This document shows, piece by piece, positions 37,320-50,515 of a stretch of DNA of 64,000 nucleotides. Below the pieces are notes generated by a model. That model worked only from the letters and a program-made list of their open reading frames with translations, ran no database searches and was not told the DNA's origin. The stretch is taken from positions 1,535,215 through 1,599,214 of the forward strand of contig VXAI01000021.1 in assembly GCA_013399305.1 (NCBI GenBank), read 5' to 3'. Every line of letters starts with the position of its first letter. The stretch's first letter is position 1. The DNA is from Rostratula benghalensis (taxonomy: Eukaryota; Chordata; Aves; Charadriiformes; Rostratulidae). Position numbers and translations under genes: made by a program.

Positions 37320-37740
37320 GTTCCACTGTGAAAAGATGCCATGCTGCCAAAGGGCAAGGAGAAATAGAAAAAGGTTACGTAGCAGTGTTGTTTGGTGGCA
37401 AGGAAGGAAGTGTAGAAATGTGCCTGCACGATTATGGAGCGATGGCACACGGAGCAAAGGCACTCAAGAGATTTAATAGCTAGAGTCACAGCAGGCTATG
37501 AAGGGCTGTGAAAATGGGGATAAGTAACTTATGACTGGTACAATAAAGAGGAGGAACCACAAGACAGATGCAGAAAAAATAAGGGTAAAGGCAAGAAAAA
37601 GGTAATTGGAAAGTGTAAGAAAGTGAGAGGTGAATAAGGGGCCAAGAGCTAATGTGGAGGAAGGTGGCTTAGAGAAGAGAGCTGGCTTACAGTGGCACAG
37701 AGGGAGAAAAGAAGGTAAGAGCCTGAAGGAGTGCTCTTTT
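37320..37740 (+). repeat. Purine-rich block, unidentified
   Basis: About 420 bp in which the + strand is strongly biased to A and G (for example GAGGAGGAACCACAAGACAG, GGCAAGAAAAAGGTAATTGG, AGAGGGAGAAAAGAAGGTAA), in contrast to its T-rich surroundings. It has no clear unit repeat. It could be a decayed retroposon or simply skewed intron sequence; I do not recognise it. Confidence 0.4.
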
Positions 37741-39244
37741 AAGCAAGAATGTCAGGATTGCTTATTTAATTAAATGAGTGAGGCTCTGATTTGAACCACT
37801 TGAGGGTTTGGCCAATTGCTTCTGATTCCACCTCTTTTGCAGGTAAGACATTTGTCTGGGTAAATATATGCATCTTATACATGTCTTATCTCACGTTCTA
37901 AAAAAATTAATTATCACAGTAGTTTAAAATATTACAGCCAAGCAAGATATCTCTCCACTTTCCTAGGTAACATTTGCCATGGTTTTTTGTGGTATGACAT
38001 GCAATCTTAATCTTGAGGTGGGAATCTCCCGATTCTCAGGCAAGTATAACACAGATGCTGAGTCCTCCTTAATTCCTCTACTAGTGTGTTTCTTCAAATG
38101 ACTGTCCAACCTGGACTGTAATCACTCTTCCAGATACTGGTAGCTTAGTCTTGATTGCCATTTAATTCTCTCTGTGCTGATACTGCTAAGAGAAAAGTGT
38201 GGTCATATTTGTTCCCTGAGTACTGGATTCCTTGACTATATTGATAACACTGAAGAAAAGATTTCTGGAGTAAATAGAGCCACCCTAAAAGTGGTCAGGA
38301 CCAAGGGATTCCTATCCTTTGTGCTGAGTCTAGTTGATCTGATTCCCTACCCTTATTGAGGAAATGTTGCTGTACAGAAATGTGTGTTGCAAAACTGTAA
38401 AGTTATGAAGTGAATTGATATTTTTAACAAAGTACTTGACTGTAAATCATTCTGTAAACATAATCACATATTTAAACAATGAGATAAGAATATTAAACAA
38501 AGTACTTTTTTTCTGTGTAACAGAGCTTAAGTTGAAAGGTACAATAGGCTTGTTAATGGTTTCTGAATTGAGAGGGAGAAAGTAATTAAAACACCTAGTG
38601 TGTTCCATATCTAACTTGCTAGAGAGTAATTCTAGGCCAAGAAATATGTTGCTGAGCTGTTCATGTGCTTTGAAGCCACAGAAAGAAACAGAGTTCACAT
38701 ACCAGAGTAGTTAGTCCCAGCCAGTTTCTGTCTCCAGCATATCAGCTCATAAAATTTCTCCTGTCTTTTTGCAACACTAATAACGCAGTGTATTCTTTAA
38801 CTGTTAGCTAGAACAGGAGAACTCAGATGTTTCAGGTCAGATTTTCCACACAAAAGATAGGAACCTATTTAGTAAGTAAGTGTGTATCTAGAATTTTTTT
38901 AAATATATCATCCATATTTGCTGTCTTAAAAGATTTCTGAGCCCTCAATATACTAAGCAAATGTGTAAGCTCAGGTGTATGTTCTCCCCTTGTCTTCAAT
39001 AAGGTGACTCATGCACATCAAGTCCTACACCCACTTTGGTGAGATGGGGGGCTTCAATACAGCCTGTACCTTTGGGCAGGAGCTTTTCCACAGGATGTGC
39101 TTTAAAGAAGGGCTTATCTAGCTAGCGATTTTGAACACATAATTCAGTAAATGTGATACAGTCCATATTTTTAGTGGCCTCCAAGCCGCAAAGTACCTCT
39201 TCCATCACACTCATACATCTTGTGCATCTAGTCATATATGGAAC

Positions 39245-39370
39245 AGGTCAGATTGTCAATTATTTAGGTACTTAATGAGATTTTTCAGAAGTATGTACCC
39301 CAACCTAATTAGTTAAGCTGATAGACATCTTCTGAAATCCCAGTGGGGACATCTGTAAGTGTCTGTCAAT
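39245..39370. mobile_element. Possible fossil palindromic element
   Basis: ATTTAGGTACTTAATGAGAT, then TTCTGAAATCCCAGTGGGGA and CATCTGTAAGTGTCTG. The pattern of short TTAGGTGCCTAA-type words around TTTTGAAAATCCCAGTGGG resembles old palindromic repeats of birds and turtles that I recall. Divergence is high and the boundaries are uncertain. Confidence 0.35.
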
Positions 39371-42300
39371 ATGAGTTTGGGTTCGTAAGATGCAAAGATG
39401 AGATCTTGAGCTAAGACTGAATTAATTTTCATGCTGCATTTTTCTAATGTTCTCAGGTAGCTCCTTCTTCACTTAAAAAATATTCACTTGCTCATCATTG
39501 CCACTTTAGAGACATTTTTCCTGTGAATTGCAGCCTTTTCAGTGAAGTACAGAAATGCCCTAACTTTTCATCAGGAGACATGGACAAAACTACCACTTCA
39601 CTGAACTGCTGCCAATAAAGGGACAGAGGTTGGATTACCGTGGGCAAATACTGTGTGTGCAGATGAGTGATGTTGCAGTAAGCTTAAAATTCTCTCTCCT
39701 CTTCTTTCAACTGTCCTGGGTTGGTTTCTTTAGGATTTGCTCTAAAATATTACATTAGTGTAGAGATTTAATGTGACGTACCATCATACTTTATTTCAAT
39801 CAGAGCACATTTCTGGTTTTAATCATGCTGTTGTGTCACATACGTGAGTGAATTTCGGGAATTACTGCAGCTCTGACTCTGACAAGGTATAAACTAATTC
39901 ATCTTGGCAATGCTGATATTCCAATTAATTATTTTACACTGTGGTTTTTTATTTAAAATAAAATAAAAAGCTGGATCTTATCATTCAAGTTTGAAAAGGC
40001 TATTCTGGGTTTGGGTGGTTTTTTGTCCTGTGAGCCATAAGAAAGGCTAAAATGATAGGCAAAAGGCTGGAGATATTAAAAGACAATAAATAAATGCTCT
40101 TTATATCGTCTCAATGGTCTTACATATTTCTGACGAGAAATTACCACTAATGTGTTAGTATTAGTTCTCCTGTTGCCTGATGAACGAGTCTATAACCTTA
40201 CAGTGAGATGACAGGCTGCTAGTTACTTTTTTCCAGTGAAATATAGCCTGATATTCAAAACCAGAGGCCTGTGTTTGCCAGGTCTTGTTCTATAGGAGAG
40301 ATCCTAATCTCAACAAGATAAACTGCTTAAATAAAAGTTGATGAAAGAACAGTCCGAATAGTGGATTATGCTGTAACTGTTTTACAGTGCTTTGCTTTAG
40401 AACAATTCTATGCTTTTGTCCTTAGGGAAGTTAGTAAAAGAGCTGAAGTTTTTGGTGTTTACAGAATTGTATTAATCTTGATTTTTACCTAGTTAATTTC
40501 TGTTCAATACTTGCATATTCATTTCCATTTTGTACTGGGAAGAAATTATTGGGAAAGGGTTAAGAGCATGCTTGCTCTTCATCTGTTTTAAATCCATAAA
40601 TGTGAGCCCCTGTGCTGTTTCTGGGTTTCAGATTACATTCTGTGATTTATAGGAAAAGGCTGTTCTCCACTAGCTGAAGTCCCATGTGTTTCTCCACCAT
40701 TGTAAAATAAGAAATCCTTGAGAATGCTTCCAGTTCCAAAAATTTTAGGTTTTAACTACATTTGTAACTGCTTATTTTTTTGAAGCAATGGCATTGGCAT
40801 GGGAAGTGAAGTCCCCTTGTCCTAATGCTATCTGTTCAAGGTTTGCTATGCTTTTCATTGCAGCTTGCACAACTGTAGCAACACCCTTATGTTTTCAGTC
40901 TTCTATCACTTTATTTTTGGAGGATACACCCACTAAAAAGTGCAGCTGTGAGCAGATGCTTATATCATTCTGTGTAGCCCCTACAGAGATGGCAGGCCAG
41001 AAGCCACGGTGACTTAAGAGACCATCAGCTTCCAGATCTTTTATTGTCTCATGGTGTAAATCAGCACAGAATTTGGCCTCATGTTTTTCACTTGATTTCT
41101 GTGGCAATGGTGGGATATTTTTTGACGCGGTATGATTTCAGAATATAATGCTTAGAAACAGCTTTGTACCTGCGCCATCCATCTTCTCTTTTTCTTTATT
41201 AAATGGCTGGAGCATTTGCCAGTCTCCGTAGTAGAAAACAGCATAGAAAATGTTAGGATTTCTGAAATAGTATTGTCACTGATTTGGGAAATGTAAATAT
41301 TGCTGTTCAGGTCAATGGTCTTTTTCTTTGTAATATTTTTTCCTGTTGTAATTCCTGTCTCTGCAACAGCAGAGCTGCTTTATTTTCTGAGTCACAACTG
41401 CATGATGACTTTCATTTGTGTTGAAGAGCTCAGATACTCTCTCGATTTACCTATTTTGCTGTGGTATTATAGCCTGAACTTTTGAGGGTGTATGAGTGAA
41501 TATAACCTCTTGCTTATGATTGATGTTACATAGAAAAATCAACTTTTTTGTGTCTATTCACTATGCATGTATCACTGAGATGAGGGAAAAAACTGAAGGA
41601 ATTTCCGGCTAAAGTCATTGTATGAGGTTAAGTAAGTGGTAATGCAATATTGTTTTGACCTTCCAGGGTTCCCCTATGAACTGTGTCAGTAGTTGACCTA
41701 ATGAAAGCTTACTTCTATTGTCTCAAAATGAAAGGTTAACTGGGATGTTGTTAGTAGTATTACATGATGAGTCTTAATTAAGATGTGAGATGCACATCAT
41801 TAAATTAGCCTGTTAAAGCATTATGTAGAGCAGAAGCAAATAATTGAGAATTCTTAATGAGTTGATCAAAATTTTGCTGCTTTTACATCTTTCATTCAGC
41901 ATTAGATATTTCCCTGTACAGGTTGTGTCTGATGTGTGTTCTGGGCAATGCAATTTAAGCCACATAGAGAAGCCACACTCAGCCTTGAGTTTGCAGTTGT
42001 CATGTAACTCCCTATGATGAATACAACAAAGAATTACCGTGTGGTGTTAACAGCTTGTTGAGCATAATGAAGTAGTCTAACATCAGCCAGTTTAATATTC
42101 AAGGGTTATTGTCAGTTTAATAGGCCAACAATAGAGAGGCAAGTAACCATAGGCAATATGGTTATTACTTCTGAGTATCACTGATTGTAGCCCCGTATGC
42201 CCTTGTGTAATCCTGAGCCATGAATGACAAACTCTACAAAAAATATTTTTTTAAACAGAAAAGATTTGTCTTAACCAGGTGCTTCAAAATAATATCCATG

Positions 42301-43680
42301 GCTTCCTGGGGGTACTGAACTGCAGTTCTGTTGTGTTCTGCCTTCAGCTTCTTTAGAAAAGGAGTTTAACGTGCCAGACTATGTCTGCAAGACAATGCCA
42401 CACATTATTATTTACTTATCTCTTATCTCATTTGTGTCTAGTTACTTTCAAACTGCCTAGCCTTGAAACTGTGTAAAAAAGCAACTGCCTTCTGACTTAA
42501 CAAGATAGAGAGAGTGAATAAGTGAATAAAGGTTCACTGTTATTTAATATGGGTATCAATATCAATTGGTATTTTATACTGATACCACCAAAGTTGGAGA
42601 ACAGCAGCCAATTCTGGTGAAATGGGAACTGGTTTTTATGTTTGCCCTGTTTTCTCAACAGGGCATTTCAGTCCCTTCCAAAAATAATTTTGATTTCCTA
42701 TTTTTTCCCCCCATGTCCTTCATGCAAGTTCCCATACCCTGGTAACAGATGTAAGTAAAAGCAGAATTGTGAAAATACACAGCAGAGGTGATTTAGGATG
42801 TACAAAAAATCTTATGCTATTGCCTGATTTCAACACCAACTTTTATAGTAACGATTATGTTTTTCGTGAGTATTGTTGTGGGCAGAACACAAAGGAAATC
42901 TCTGATGGTACACCTGTTTGCTCCAGCATACCATTAGTTCTGAAAAACGTATCCATGATTTTGTTCTAGCTACAGCAATTTGTCATGGTTCTAGATGTAC
43001 TATGTGTTTGGACCGTTTTCCTCAAGAGAAGATGAACAAATCTGAGCATTGCAGTTTGCTGTTTAGCTCTTCTGGATCCTCTTCTGTTTAGTTGGAAACC
43101 ATTTTTTGTTTGGTTTGTCAGGATATGCTGGGGAATAGAGGGACAACTGGGCATGGAGCAGAAAGTCAGTGTGCTTGAAAACTGCTCTTAATGGTGCATT
43201 TATCACCCTTATCCTGTGTGTCCAGCCTCCCAGTATCACCTGAATGAGTTGCAGGAAGCTGTTCTTGAAAATTCAGTTGTAAAATCATCTACTTGGAGTT
43301 AGAGCAATATAGTCATTGTGCAGCAGTATAGATATTAGAGGGTTTGTACTGTGGGTGAGTTAAGAAGCCAAGCCCCTTGTGAGACTTGTGTTACCTATCA
43401 GAAAAGCAGCTTTCTAAATCTTCAGCAGCTCATGCTATCTCTTACTGATCCACATGGCAATTATTATTTTTATCTGTGTTAGCTGCAGGTCAGGAGAGCA
43501 ATGGTTCTTTCTCTTCTCAGGCCTGCAGTTAAATATTCATTTCAGATTGCTTTGATATGAGCATATTTTAAAGGGCTAGACTGATTTCCAGAGCTGCATT
43601 TTCCAGAGTTACTCCGAGTCTCAAATTGCTATTAGTGCCTGAAACAAGTCAAGCCACTTGAGCTCATTTCTCCTTTCCAT

Positions 43681-44010
43681 ATGAACCCCCACCTCCTGCT
43701 TCCCCGCTGCCCCTTGGACACCTCTCCCAGGTCACAGGTGGAGAGCTCAGCATTCTTCCTGACTCACCAAATGTGGCTGATCAGGTTTCCCACCAGCTCC
43801 ACAAAGGCTCCCGAAGGAGGAGGAAATCCCCAGAGCTGTGTGGAAGGCAGCGCATGTGCCCTTCTCCAGCTGTACACCAGTGTTACCTCTCTGCTGAGAT
43901 GCAGCTGGAAGCTGGGGAGATCCTGTCATGCTCTGAGTTGTGGTTGCTGAGCTGCCCACCCCATGGGGGGGCTGCACCTTTCCAACAGCTTCCCCCGTTT
44001 ATATACTGTG
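43681..44010. other. KCNQ1: GC-rich patch in intron 11
   Basis: About 330 bp of clearly higher G+C than its surroundings, starting CCCCCACCTCCTGCTTCCCC and ending near CCCATGGGGGGGCTGCACCT. It has few CpG dinucleotides, so it is not a CpG island. Open frames of 76-96 codons on both strands overlap here only because GC-rich sequence has fewer stops, and none resembles a known protein. It is followed by a T-run at 44041-44054. Its origin is unknown. Confidence 0.5.
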
Positions 44011-47000
44011 CTCCAATGGCATGCCTATGGAAAACCTACACTTTTTTTTTTTTTCCTTTGTAAAACATTTCTTATAACAGTAGACTAATGTTATTTTTCA
44101 CTGACGATATTAAAACATAAAATCCTCCAAAGACAGTGTTCTTTTTTAAACTCGTTCTTTTTTTCATGTCCCTTAAAAATCCACAAAGCGAGATAAACCT
44201 GGCAAAAGAGGATTGCTGTAACTACATGAAAGGATTTTTGAGTTACGTCCATGAGTTTTGAGAATAGAGACAAGAAAACTGATCAAAATAAAATACAAAT
44301 CCATCAAAATATGACCGTGGATTTTAAATTACATATTTTTTTAAAAAAAAGACCATCCATGTACAGTTGGGAAAATAAATAATGGGGGGAGGAGCTTAAA
44401 AATGATAGTTCAGTTTAAGCTAATTCCCCTGAGCCTACATTCACATTCAGTAAATAATAACCAAGTTTTGCTGGCTGAAGGGTTCCCAAAAGCGTGAATT
44501 TGACATTACCCTCACAGAGTATTCTTGCAGAGCAATTTTTTAATTTATAATTACTAATACTCCTATGGGGAGTCAATCCCTGCATCCCCCTTGAGAGGGA
44601 ACAGAAATTGCATTATGAGGCACGCGTTTAAGTCAAAGCAGCTTGTATTTTTAAAATTAAATGCTTGAAATTATTAACGTAACACTGTAGAAATTATTAA
44701 TCAAATGTCTTCATAAAAATAATTTGCTGCTGACATTGAACTATTCAGTGCTTAATGAACAAATACATTTGATGAAATTCTACCTGTTCATGACCAATTT
44801 TCAAGCATGAATAGGAGTCCAGTAGACATATATCTTTTGTAATCAGATTACTTGTTCTCCAGTAATTACTAGAATGCCTTTGACTGCTAAGACCAAAGAA
44901 GTTTTAAAAATCTAGCCTACCTGCTATTTGGGATTCTTGTTCTATATTATATCTGCTTTTTCTCTTTTCCTATTGCGTTTAAACCTGTGAAGACTGTGGA
45001 GGTGAGGACTATGGGGGATAGCTGAATTCACTTCATTTGGCTTGTCACTAGTTTCTAACTTTACTTTCACAAATGGATGGGAAGCTCAAAGTGGCAAGGT
45101 CTAGTAAAAAATGTTTGTCCTTTAAAAATAAACACATTCATGCATTGAAAATGTTATGAGACTTTACTCAATAAATAGTGTAAACTATTTATGTGAACAC
45201 TAAGCTCAGGTGAAGCCCATTTAATAAATTTCTGTAACTGGTTTGCTCTTCAAGTGTTACCACACTTTACTAACACTTCTGGGCAGCTTTTACTGTTTTG
45301 TCCTTACGATGTTTTTTGCAAATCATTTATGACCGACGATATATTTTGAGAGGCCCCCATAAATGTATTATAAAGATGGCAAACAATAGTTGCCAAGCTG
45401 TAGCAACAAGTGGAAGGAAAAGCTGAGTAGTCTACGTTATTTGAATTAATCAGTGATTCTGATGTTTTTCCTGGTACAGTGATCAAGCATTTCCTGTTAA
45501 AGAATACACAGTGATGCAACCTAATCCCTTCCAATTTACTGCATCTAAAATGTTGCCCAGTATGGAAGGACTCCCATCGACTGTAATGGGCAGGGTATGA
45601 CAGAATGTGTGAAAAGACAAGAATAACCTTGAGCCATAGTAAATTCTATACCAAAAGCGCCTGGAGGACTAATACTGAAAGATTTCATTAGACTTAAATG
45701 CACTAATGAAATGGCTTAATGTAGTTACTCTGAATCTTGTCCATCAGATTCTCTGTCAAGGAATGCTTTTCAGTGCCTGAATGGAAAAAATATTTCAGTT
45801 CATATGCACAACATATTAAAATCTGATGTGTTAAAGATAAAGTTCAAGTCTAAATGATGATTAGTGCCAAGAGCTTCAGGCAAACCAACTTCAGCCCTTT
45901 TTCTTAATACTTTAGCTCTGTCCTAAGTCAGAAATTTAAGATGACTGCAGAGAATTTAAATATGTTTGAGAACTGAGCTTGACTTCAAATCAGTGTTAGG
46001 TTTACTGAGAAATGGGCATTCTGTAAAAGATATTATAAATCTGTTTCCCTCTCCTACTGAATTTTCATTCTTGTTAAACTCATTCTGAATCAACAGCATT
46101 GACCTTTTAATTCCGATAATATCAGCATCCATGTACATTGGGAGATCTGTGCCAGACATTATGATCCTGGCAATAAAATGTTCTACAAATGAACAAAGAG
46201 GCAAGTGATATAAATAGGAAGTTAGCAGCGCCTTTCCTCTATCTTGTTGCTTTAATATTTCTGTTCAGACTAAACCAATATGTAGAAGACCATCCTGAAA
46301 TGAAAAGGGCAATAAACTTCTAATGGCATTACTGAGGATTTGATCTAAAATTCAGCAGCTTTGTAAGGACAATAAATATTTCTAATTAGTAATTGGTTTT
46401 CCTTTCTTATTCTTTAATGAATGAACTGTGTATTTCAGCATAGGGATTAATCTTGTAAAACTTAATTTATAAAAAACAAGTTGTTCTTGAAACCTAGACC
46501 AACCAAACCGTGCAACTGTTTACTTCCTTCTTTGTAAAGCCACTGGGGTTTTGTAACCCAAAATCTTAGCCTTGATCCTAGAAGGCATTCTTCTGGGGTG
46601 GCCTTGCAAGTCCCTTGTAGGAAGGAGGCAGTCGGGTGCTGGCTGAAGCCAGTGACATTCACTGTAGCAGTTGATGAGTGCAGGATTGGGGAATAAGCCC
46701 TACCTTGGGAAACCTATTGAGGTTTTGGCTGGCTGCACTGTGAAAAATGAGTAATATTGCAGTCAAAAGTATAAATGACTCCATTACAATAGTTTGGGGA
46801 ATTTATAAATGCAGAACTTTCCAACCAAATGAGAACATGCGTAAAATCACCTGAAGTTCTTCAACATGCTTGTTTTGTTCTGAATTAAATCAAGTTCCAG
46901 TCCAGATTTCTGATGGACTAATGAAGAGATCAGGTTTCTTCCAAATGACTTCTTGTAGGTTAAGTATTCTAAGAGCAAAAGGAGGCAGAAAAACCCTAAT

Positions 47001-50000
47001 GATTTCTAGTCATTTTATTGTGTCAGGCTTTCTTTTGTAATGTGAGTACTCAAACCTTTTTGTCTTATTGCTGGGTGGTTTTTTTCAGTCTTGCTTTCTT
47101 AGCCTTTGAGGGATAACTACATCCACAACAGCTTACTTTCTCAGGTGCAGATAAAGCACACCTAGTTTAGACTTGCAAATAATTCAGGTTTGTATGAATC
47201 TATTGACCTTATTTTACCACTGGGACAGTTTTCTGTTGTTGATGAGTTGTTATATCCTCCTTCACCATTCTGGATCAATCCTGTGGGTTCTGATGAAGTT
47301 ATTGCTTCATTGGCAGATTTAGGATCTAATTCTGAGTCCATGGGAAATGTCATGTAGTATGTACTGTATACAAGGTGATCTTGATATCCTCTTTATGTTG
47401 AGAAAGAAAATGCTGGTAGCCAGTGAGAGCCCTTGGCAATTGATGAGATGTTGTCCAGAATTGGAGGCAGCAATCTTTAGTTTGATTTTGAAGGCGTACA
47501 ATCTACTTCAGTTTATATTTTAAGGTAATGTGCTGATGGTTATTGGAATCACTCAAGTAGTGATTGGAAGTCCCTTTGGGTGTCCGTTATCATGAAGTTG
47601 ATGGGTATGGTGAAGTTGAGGCTCAAAGTCTGATTGAGAGCTCAAGAGTGGAAAATAGCTTTGTTAACACAAGGGCAAAAAACCTTTTGTTGTGACCCTG
47701 TTGCTGCTGCACATACAAAACAAGCTTTTGCCCAAAGTTAAGCAAAATCAAATGTGTAGAAATGGGGGATTTCAGCTGCAATAGAGCTTAGCCCCCACAG
47801 CTGCACTGCAGGCAGTGGGCTCTCTGGAGTATCCCAGTAGTCCCTAAATACTCTTTCCCTTCCATCAGAGCCTGGCCCTGCATGGCAGTACGTCTCCAAA
47901 GGGCATCTCTGGCTGGCTGTGGGGATGCACGCAGAGCAAAGGTTTGCTGCCGCTGGCTGTTAGCATGCTCAGATGATGTCATTTCCCGCCACACTCCTAA
48001 AAAAATAAAAAAAAAACAAACAAACCCCACATATTCCTGAAACACTTGCTCTGTCAATGGTAAGGTATTGAGTGCTTACCTGGCACCTGAGCGTGCTGTA
48101 TGTCCCCAGAGGTTGTTGACAGCAATTCTGTAACCAGAACTCAGAGATGTCACAAGGGGCTGAACAAACAAATATCGCCAGTTAATGGTTAAGCTCTCAA
48201 TTTACTAAAGCATTTGTTACCAGTTTGCAAAAGAGATCAAACAGCGGTGAATCATAACCTTGGCTACTAATTAAATCCTTTATTCCCTTCCCTCATCGCA
48301 GAGGCATTTCATCTTGGGGAATCAGGACAGCTTGGTGTGCAGAATTGGATTTTACAGCATAAGCAGAAACAAGCTTACTGTAAGGTTTCCTACTGGAGCT
48401 GGAAATGGGAAGGAAAAAAATGAGACTATTAACTTTCCCTCCTGGCATGGAAGTTCATGTTAGCACTGAACACTGATTGGTGTAAAATATCTGCATTGGA
48501 AAATCATTTCAGTGGTATAGTTTTTGGGTTTTGCTGAATTGTGAATATCATTTTTATTACCAGGCTGTCTTGCTTATAGATGAGACTCCTTGTCTAAAAA
48601 AGATAGGGGGATTTGGTGTGCTTTACTACTGACTGTCTGTCCCAAAGAAAAAATATTTTACTCAGAAATAATAGACTGTGAATAACACCCCGGAGGAAAT
48701 GATGCATAAACCAAAATACTACAAGCAGTTTTATTGTGGTTGAAATCTATTTCTATGTGTCATGATACGTTTTTGTATTGATTTATGTATATGATGTATA
48801 GCTGCATGAGAGTTACTCTTTCACACCTTTGATATTTAACAGCAAATCAAGCAGTATTTATCTTTTTGGTTCTCATTTCTGTGAAGCAGAATTTTAAAAA
48901 CCCTGAAGCCTTTCTTTCCTTTGTTTTTTGGGGAATTCATCCTTGTCCCTAGCAGCAGAGTGATGCAGCAAGGGCACACAGAGCAGGGGTACCATGCTCT
49001 AGCATTAGCCTAACTCTGCTTACTGGGACTCAATCCAAAGAAGCGGTCATCCCAGCTAGGAGGAGCTAATTTCTGTTTTTAGAAAATGAACCATGATCTC
49101 GCAACCAAATTTTCAGGAGGAGGGACCTAGAAAGAGTCTCCCTGAGACTCCTCAATAGGGTGTTAAGAAGGAAGGACCTCCCTATATAGATCCAACTGCA
49201 GATTCACAGATCAGTCCATAATTACTGAGGCATAGTCATTTTATATAAATGCATTTACAGTCTTAGCAATCTCTAGACCTACAGTGACAAGCTGCACATT
49301 GTTAGTTTGAAAAGTGACCCTGTTTTGCACTGTGTCCAGAAAAAGTGATCTCTTCTGTCATTGCTAAATCTGAATAATTTCTGTAATGGAAAGAAACCAC
49401 CTGAGCGATGTGAGTTTTTAGAAAGGGAACCCCCCAGCTACACTTGAACAGCTGTTCAAGGACACACATCAGCCATTTCCACATGTAGGACTTCTGTTTG
49501 CTGGGGGGAATTTGCCCTGAGGAAATAGGAAATACATGGATACTCATTAAAATTCCAGGTTATATTTAATTGAAGTAACGTGGACGATAGCACGCTATAG
49601 CATACCAAAACCCCAAATCTGTACAGGACTTAAATATGAGGTTTCCATCCCATAGTGAGTATGAACACTGCCAGGTTCAGTACAGACAGAAAGCACTGCC
49701 TAGTGACATCTCAATATGTTGGTTTATCAGTGTTAATACTAATAATTTTACAAAGAGAAAACATCTGTAATATCTAACTCTGCTTTTGCTGCTGCTTCCC
49801 CGAAGTCGTCACCAGAAAGCTATTTGGGACGAGAGATAGATATACTGGATGTTCGTGCATTTAAAAAGGAAATAAAGATTGTGAAATAATGTCATTCAAG
49901 CATATCTTGATAAAAGTAATAGAATGAGCAAGTAGAATAAATCATTGGCACAACTTAAATGTTTGATTTGATATTTTAATGTTAAGACTAAAAATACATA

Positions 50001-50482
50001 ATTTCTGCAAGCTTTGAAAAATTTAAAATAACTGTTGCTCTTAATGAATTGTTTTAAAAATAATGTCAGAGACTATGAAAATCTGTTATTTTAAAGTACA
50101 AAGAGCAAATTGTTATTTTTTAATTCTGTTTTCACTTCATACAAATGTGCATGAAAAAGGGGATATATTTGTTTAAAGACCTTTCAGATTATTTTGTCTT
50201 TTTATTCACTCAGAGTTTGGTTTCAGGATAACTGCATATGTAGATATTGTTTAGCAGTCAAGCAGTCAAAAATCTTTAAAGTGTTTTTTTAAAATAATTT
50301 TTGAAAAGCAAATTTCTGTAAGTGAAGAAACATATTGAACAGCACTTGGGGAGGAGGGGAGAGGGATAAAAAAAAAAACCTAAAACCCACAACACCACCC
50401 CCCCCCCCCCCCCAAAAAAAAAAAAAATTTAGGGTGGCCACACAACAAAGACACGCATAGCGGGAGAAAAAAAAAAAAGATA

Positions 50483-50515
<33 letters not shown>

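Larger units (their letters stand above)
31615..43680 (+). other. KCNQ1: KCNQ1 intron 11, segment after second large CR1
   Basis: Non-coding intron sequence. It contains a poly-A run (33119-33136), a MIR-like 25-mer near 33194, T-rich sequence near 34457-34480, a purine-rich block at 37320-37740, and a possible palindromic fossil at 39245-39370. No exon-like segment with a recognisable protein and no CpG island was seen. The small open frames (up to 100 codons) resemble nothing known. Confidence 0.7.

Noticed and set aside
43747..44063. Overlapping frames on both strands in the GC-rich patch, considered as a small gene
   Set aside because: Open frames in all directions are expected where stop codons are rare; none has a recognisable domain or splice context.
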